Source: Cupriavidus basilensis OR16
Lineage (GTDB): Bacteria; Pseudomonadota; Gammaproteobacteria; Burkholderiales; Burkholderiaceae
DNA length: 64,000 bases
Assembly (NCBI RefSeq): GCF_000243095.1
Contig: NZ_AHJE01000053.1
Location: forward strand, 1 to 64,000
Reading direction: 5' to 3'
The translations under genes were made by a program, and so were the position numbers. A model generated the notes under the pieces. That model worked only from the letters and a program-made list of their open reading frames with translations, was not told the origin of the DNA and searched no databases. Of this stretch, positions 59,761 through 64,000 are shown in pieces. Positions within the stretch are counted from its first letter, which is position 1. Each line of letters opens with the position of its first letter.

Positions 59761-60903
59761 CGCGCCTCCTCTTCACGCTGCGCGGTGCCTTGCCGAGGCG
59801 CGTACAGCCAGTCGACTGGACTGAAACCGTCGTGGGGCCGGGCAGCAAGGAGCGCGTTGCGCACGTCCGCGCCGACATGGCCGAGGTGGATGATGTCGCC
59901 GAACCAGCGCGCAGTCAGCTGGACGCGAGCGGTACGCAGGCGTCTGGCTTCCTGGTAGGCACGCAAAGCCTGGGGTACGTCTTGGCCATGGCGTTCCAGG
60001 GCATCCGCGAGCGCGCCCGCGTCTTCTATCGCCTGCGCCGCACCCTGCGCCAGGTACTGCAGCATAGGATGCGCGGCGTCGCCCAGCAGTGCGATACGGT
60101 TGCGCGTCCAGTCGGCGATCGGGTCGCGGTCATACATCGGCCAGCGCCGATTGGTATGGATCATGGCGATGGCCGACCTGACAGGCGCACAGGCGCCGGC
60201 GAAACGCGCTTCCAATTCGTCCACCGTACCCCAGTCGTCTGAGGCGGGATCGAAGTTATAGCTCTTGAAGACGGCCACTTGGTTATACAGTTCGCCGCGC
60301 CGTACCGGGTACTGCACCAGATGCATGTCATGCCCGGTCCACATCACCACATTGTCCAGCCCCGCATGCTCCGGCATCCTTTCAATGGGCAGCGTGCCAC
60401 GATACGCCACATACTCGGAGCAAACCGGCGCGCCATCGTCCGCGATCATGCGCCGGACTGTCGAGTGCAGGCCGTCGGCACCGATCAACGTGTCGCAGCG
60501 ATAGGTGGAGCCGTCTGCGCAGCGCACTTCGGCGCCCTGCTCCAGGTCCACAATTGCGATCACGTCCTTGCTGGTTTCCAGCGTGATGCCTGCGTGCGCG
60601 CGGCAGGCGGCCAGCAGAGCGGCGAGGAGGTCGCTGCGATGCGTCACCAGGTAGGGATAGCCATAGGCCTGCCGGAATTTTTCCCCAAGGTCCAGGGCGG
60701 TAACCTGCTTGCCGCTCATGGCGTCCATCCATAATGCGCGATGCATTGGGCGCGAGTTGCAACCCGGCGCCGACCTCGCTGAATTCCGGGGCGCGCTCAA
60801 GCACATGCACGGTGCGACCGGTTTTCGCCAGTGCCAGTGCCGTTGCCAGCCCGCCGATGCCTCCCCCGACGATCAGCTTCTCAATGTTGTTGTTTCCGTT
60901 CAT
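59757..60903 (-). pseudogene. FAD-dependent 3-hydroxybenzoate-6-hydroxylase/salicylate-hydroxylase-like gene, deleted and frameshifted
   Basis: The 5' frame gives the FAD-binding N-terminus (LIVGGGIGGLATALALAKTG; VGAGLQLAPNASR) and fails at about 60735. The other frame resumes MDAMSGKQVTALDLGEKFRQ and carries RCDTLIGADGLHSTV and IALLGDAAHPMLQYLAQGAA, through to the end. In intact relatives about 25 residues lie between these points. So a deletion of roughly 65-75 bp has broken the gene. The start at 60903 is tentative. It would have hydroxylated 3-hydroxybenzoate or salicylate to gentisate for the downstream dioxygenase. It is coupled to the MFS gene by an ATGA overlap. Confidence 0.85.
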
Positions 60904-60939
60904 TGGCGATCTCTGCATTTGAGGTGATGACAATCCGGA

Positions 60940-61797
60940 TCATGCGGCGCGAACCGAAACCTGCATCGCGCCCACGCCTTCGATGCTCGCGCTGATTACG
61001 TCGCCCGGACTGACCGGCCCGACGCCATCCGGGGTACCCGTGAAAATGACATCGCCGGGGTGCAGCGTGTAGTACGCCGATGCCCAGGCGATCAACTGCG
61101 GGATGCCGACGATCAGGTCGCGCGTATTGGCGCGCTGACGCAACTCGCCATTCACGCGTAGCGCGAGCTCAAGCTGCGTTGGATCCCCGACCTCGTCCGC
61201 AGTGACTAACCACGGCCCGAGTACGGAATAAGTATCGATCGACTTGCGCATGGACCGCTCTTCCGGTCCGCGCTCTGTCATATCCAGTCCGAGCGCGTAG
61301 CCAGCCACGTACTCCAGCGCGCGCTGCGGCAAAACCCGGTCGGCGGTCTTGCCGATCACCACGGCCAGTTCCAATTCATGGTCGTTGCGCCGCTCCGTGT
61401 CACGCAGCGCCACGCCTTCGCCGGCACCAGCAAGCGAGCTGCTTGCCTTGAGAAAGAGGCCGATCTCCTCAATGCGCTTGAGCTGATGCGCGTGGAAGGT
61501 GGCCGGGTCCGCCTGCGCCTCGGCCAGGTGGCTCAGGTAGTTGACCGGGGCCGCCACCAGCTTGGTCGGGTTCGCGACAGGACTGAGCAAGCGTACACCG
61601 GCCAGCGGCTGGCGCGGCGACCTGTCCTTTACGCGCAATGCGGCTTCGCGAATGTGGGGCAGATGGGCAATCAACGGGTCGCCTGGCGGGAACGGCCAGC
61701 GGTGCGCGGGAAGCATCTCAAGCACCGGGGTGATGTCGATGACGTCCTCGTCGTCGATCAGACCGAGGCGGTTGTCGTTATAGCGGCAAAATCGCAT
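60940..61797 (-). CDS. Fumarylacetoacetase-fold hydrolase, fumarylpyruvate/maleylpyruvate hydrolase-like
   Basis: The 285-residue protein has the FAH core (NDHELELAVVIGKTADRVLP, AGYALGLDMTERGPEERSMR, DVIFTGTPDGVGPVSPGD). In gentisate pathways such hydrolases split fumarylpyruvate or maleylpyruvate to pyruvate and a C4 acid. It lies between gentisate dioxygenase and the hydroxylase on the same strand. No maleylpyruvate isomerase is seen, so direct hydrolysis of maleylpyruvate is possible. Confidence 0.9.
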   Translation of the reverse strand: MRFCRYNDNRLGLIDDEDVIDITPVLEMLPAHRWPFPPGDPLIAHLPHIREAALRVKDRSPRQPLAGVRLLSPVANPTKLVAAPVNYLSHLAEAQADPATFHAHQLKRIEEIGLFLKASSSLAGAGEGVALRDTERRNDHELELAVVIGKTADRVLPQRALEYVAGYALGLDMTERGPEERSMRKSIDTYSVLGPWLVTADEVGDPTQLELALRVNGELRQRANTRDLIVGIPQLIAWASAYYTLHPGDVIFTGTPDGVGPVSPGDVISASIEGVGAMQVSVRAA

Positions 61798-61835
61798 AAG
61801 GCAAGTCTGGGAATCTATTGTTAAGTAAGGGCCTT

Positions 61836-62882
61836 TCAGTCAGGCTGGCGTTCCTGGTAGAAGCCCAGCTTGCGCTGCAACGGCGTGTCGTCGACACGGA
61901 TCAGAAAGGCGGGGCGTCCGCCCTCCGCGCAGCGATGAGATATCCGGGCGAACGTGGTAGCGCTGAACGTGTCGCCCGCCATCCAATCAAAGGTGTGATC
62001 GTCCACCTGGCTCTCCCCGTTGCCTTCGATCACGTGAAAGACCGCGCTGGCGGAGTTGAGCGGTGCCTGCCAGGCCTGGCCCGGGGCTAGCATCATGGCG
62101 GTGAAGCCCAGCATCGGCAGGCAACTATCGCCGGTTTCCGGATTCACATACTCGAGTGCCGCACCCTCGTCCTGGCCGGCGACATCGGCCAGTCGGAGCA
62201 GCGCCGCCCTGGCCGCTCGCCACGGGTAACGCAGCATCGGGTAAGGATTGGCGCGACGGCAGGCCACCGCCGGCCGGAAGCCCTGGCGCTGAAAATCCGA
62301 GGTCAGCGTCATCAGCGGATCCTCGTCGTTGCAACCTGGGATGCCAGCCTCGGCATAGGCGGACTCGGCCGCCGTGAAGACGGGCAGGTCCAGCACATCG
62401 AGCCAGGTGACGGGCTCCGTGCCATCGTGCCCGTGGTCATGCCACTGGCCGCCGGGCGTCAGAATGACGTCACCAGCCTCCATCTCGCAGCGATGCCCGT
62501 TGACAACAGTAAAGCCGCCCCGCCCTTCAATGACGATCCGCGCGGCGCTCGGCGAATGGCGATGCGTGGGTGCGGTTTCGCCAGGCAGCAGCAACTGGAT
62601 GCCGGCATAGAGGGTGCCCGTCGCCGACATGGCATCCGCACCGCGCCCCGGGTCGCTCAGCACTAGCACCCGGCGCTCCGCCTTCTCGACGGGAACCAGG
62701 CGGCCGGCATCCAACAGCAGCGGTCGGACGTCCGCATAGCGCCAACGGTGCGGACGGGTCACGCCGGCCGGACGGCCGTGCGGCAACACGCCCTTGAGAA
62801 AGTCCCAGAGCGGTGCCAGCGCGCGCTCGCGCAACACGGCCCGGAATTCGGCAGGCAAGGGGTTGCCTTCAGGTTCATTCAT
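61836..62882 (-). CDS. Gentisate 1,2-dioxygenase
   Basis: The 348-residue bicupin has PLWDFLKGVLPHGRPAG near its start, the first cupin with metal ligands (TAPTHRHSPSAARIVIEGRG, His-x-His and later GGQWHDHGHDG), and the second cupin (NGESQVDDHTFDWMAGDTF). It opens gentisate to maleylpyruvate with Fe(II). Start 62882 has AAGGA 8 nt upstream. First gene of the gentisate operon, divergent from a MarR gene. Confidence 0.92.
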   Translation of the reverse strand: MNEPEGNPLPAEFRAVLRERALAPLWDFLKGVLPHGRPAGVTRPHRWRYADVRPLLLDAGRLVPVEKAERRVLVLSDPGRGADAMSATGTLYAGIQLLLPGETAPTHRHSPSAARIVIEGRGGFTVVNGHRCEMEAGDVILTPGGQWHDHGHDGTEPVTWLDVLDLPVFTAAESAYAEAGIPGCNDEDPLMTLTSDFQRQGFRPAVACRRANPYPMLRYPWRAARAALLRLADVAGQDEGAALEYVNPETGDSCLPMLGFTAMMLAPGQAWQAPLNSASAVFHVIEGNGESQVDDHTFDWMAGDTFSATTFARISHRCAEGGRPAFLIRVDDTPLQRKLGFYQERQPD

Positions 62883-62924
62883 GTCAGGTTCCTTCTGTTG
62901 TCGCAACCTTAGATCCATATCGAA

Positions 62925-62942
62925 TCATTCGATATCGAATGA
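62925..62942. promoter_or_regulatory. 18-bp perfect palindrome between gentisate dioxygenase and MarR genes, candidate operator
   Basis: TCATTCGATATCGAATGA is fully self-complementary and lies 42 bp upstream of the gentisate dioxygenase start and 96 bp upstream of the MarR start. A half-site (ATATCGAAT) precedes it. Symmetry and position suit a MarR operator controlling both genes. Confidence 0.7.
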
Positions 62943-63038
62943 GTTGTCGTATGATAGTCAGCGTGCTGCTTATATCTACTAGGGTATACGTCAGGTACTT
63001 ACAGATCCCCTCGCCCGACACCCACCTCCCCCCTCAAG

Positions 63039-63545
63039 ATGGATGAAACGAACCTCGACCGCCTCATTTACAACAAGCCAGGCCACCTCATACGGCGGCT
63101 ACATCAGATCGCCACCACTGTCTTCCTAGAAGAAACGGAAGGATTCGACACGACGCCAGTGCAATACGGCGCGCTGGCAGCGGTTCGCGCCTACCCCGGC
63201 ATCGACCAGTTGCGCCTGGCCAACGCCATCGGCTTTGACAGAACCACCATCGCCGGTGTCGTGGAAAGGCTGGAAGGCAAGGGACTGGTCTCGCGCTCGC
63301 CGGGCATTGCCGACCGACGCACAAAGCTGCTGTTTCTCACAGACAAAGGCGAGGCATTGCTCATGGCCATCTTTCCTGGCACCGAACGTGCACAGGGCCG
63401 ATCGCTGATCGGATTGAACGATGCGGAGAAAGTCGCGTTCGTGGAAATGCTCCAGCGCGTGGTCGCGGCCAACAATGAAGTCAGCCGCGTGCCGATTTCC
63501 TCGCCACCGCCGCGCCTGACGTCTTCGAGGCGCCCCCCGGCGTAG
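63039..63545 (+). CDS. MarR-family transcriptional regulator
   Basis: The 168-residue protein has the MarR winged helix: TTPVQYGALAAVRAYPGIDQ, LRLANAIGFDRTTIAGVVER, VSRSPGIADRRTKLLFLTDK. It is divergent from the gentisate operon and probably represses it until gentisate or its precursor binds. It is of usual length and intact. Confidence 0.9.
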   Translation: MDETNLDRLIYNKPGHLIRRLHQIATTVFLEETEGFDTTPVQYGALAAVRAYPGIDQLRLANAIGFDRTTIAGVVERLEGKGLVSRSPGIADRRTKLLFLTDKGEALLMAIFPGTERAQGRSLIGLNDAEKVAFVEMLQRVVAANNEVSRVPISSPPPRLTSSRRPPA

Positions 63546-63578
63546 CGCCAACGGCGCTGCCGGCCCGCACAGCTGCGT

Positions 63579-64000
63579 TCAGCGCGCCTGCGTGAACATT
63601 GGCAGCCGTTGGGCGATGGATGCGGGACGCAACTGCTTACGCTCGTTGCTGACAACAAGCGGCCCGGTGGCCAGCAAGGATGCCTGCCAATCGGCGTCGC
63701 GCAGCAGGGCGTCCCCGAATGCCTCGCTCGCGGCGAATTCGGGGTGCCAGCGATATTCACGATCTGGTGCTGACATCCGACCAGGCAGACAATGCAGCCC
63801 AGAAGCCCACCCGCCATTTCCACGCGGTTGCGCAGGCCATACTCGCGGTATGCCTGCCACGATGCTCATGCCGCGTGAGCGCAACGGGTTCAGCATGGCT
63901 GAGGATCTCCTTGGCGATACGGGGCGCGAAGCCGATGGTCAGTTCGTCCATGATCAGCGGGTCCGGTTGCAGCAGTAGCGCGTGGGCGATTGCGACCATC
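63579..64000 (-). pseudogene. Degraded livF-like fragment joined to an unidentified C-terminal remnant
   Basis: From the right edge the minus strand encodes MVAIAHALLLQPDPLIMDEL and APRIAKEIL, matching the signature-to-Walker-B region of LivF (11413-12132), then shifts frame and reads LNPLRSRGMSIV, the next LivF segment, before similarity stops at about 63850. The rest of the same frame, to 63579, ends LVVSNERKQLRPASIAQRLP; I do not recognise that part. The gene's 5' end lies beyond the window. At least one frameshift and a fusion or truncation show that it is not functional. Confidence 0.65.

Overview
The window is high-GC DNA, rich in catabolic genes, with the gene families typical of a metabolically versatile beta-proteobacterium of the Burkholderiales. 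Cupriavidus or Ralstonia relatives are the best guess, based on the Bug/TctC-type receptor, branched-chain-type ABC importers, many LysR/IclR/MarR/GntR regulators and DUF1302/DUF1329 proteins. No rRNA, tRNA, CRISPR array, phage module or intact transposase was seen. Almost everything concerns uptake, ring cleavage and downstream breakdown of aromatic or branched organic acids, or their efflux.

Layout. (1) 1-5.5 kb: an orphan TPR/SagB-type oxidoreductase, an IclR and a LysR regulator, and between them a dead remnant of an extradiol (VOC) dioxygenase. (2) 5.6-10.8 kb: an outer-membrane porin, a pirin and a complete homodimeric pyruvate dehydrogenase E1. (3) 11-24.7 kb: a long minus-strand run with an NTF2-like protein, a complete Liv-type ABC importer, a 3-hydroxyisobutyrate-dehydrogenase-like enzyme, a Bug receptor, an isopropylmalate-isomerase-like LeuC/LeuD pair fused by a 19-bp duplication, an HMG-CoA-lyase-like enzyme and a CaiB/BaiF CoA-transferase. 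It is headed by divergent LysR and IclR genes and looks like import plus CoA-dependent cleavage of a branched dicarboxylate. (4) 24.7-27.9 kb: an intradiol dioxygenase, an acyl-CoA ligase and a citrate-synthase/citryl-CoA-lyase-like gene; the first two are broken. (5) 28-37 kb: a small exported repeat protein, TetR, a MetA-type outer-membrane protein, an MscS channel with a cyclic-nucleotide-binding-like domain, and an AaeB/AaeX/AaeA-like efflux operon with its own outer-membrane factor. (6) 37-45.3 kb: a quinol-monooxygenase-like protein, two isochorismatase-type paralogues, GntR, a TfdB-like phenol hydroxylase, a fumarylacetoacetase-fold hydrolase, an extradiol dioxygenase and DoxX; this reads as a phenolic meta-cleavage locus. 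(7) 45.3-54 kb: a hydrolase fragment, an uncharacterised family protein (copy A), an NmrA-like reductase, then MMPL/RND, YCF48-like, DUF1329 and DUF1302, a set recurrent in hydrophobic-substrate loci. (8) 54-63.5 kb: a homogentisate-dioxygenase-like cupin, MarR, a 4,5-dihydroxyphthalate-decarboxylase-like protein, copy B of the uncharacterised family, a BKACE enzyme, an aromatic-acid MFS importer, a broken 3-hydroxybenzoate-6-hydroxylase-like gene, an FAH hydrolase, gentisate dioxygenase and a second MarR. (9) 63.6-64 kb: a degraded livF fragment.

Two themes stand out. First, there are many small lesions (1-2 nt frameshifts, short internal deletions, a 19-bp duplication, truncated remnants) in otherwise recognisable catabolic genes; either the locus is decaying and being remodelled or the assembly has indel errors. 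Second, the HGD-like/decarboxylase-like/uncharacterised/BKACE set at 54-58 kb, linked through its paralogue to the DUF1302-DUF1329-YCF48-MMPL set, is the best candidate for an undescribed catabolic pathway. All function calls rest on recalled family patterns in the translated sequence; no database search was run.
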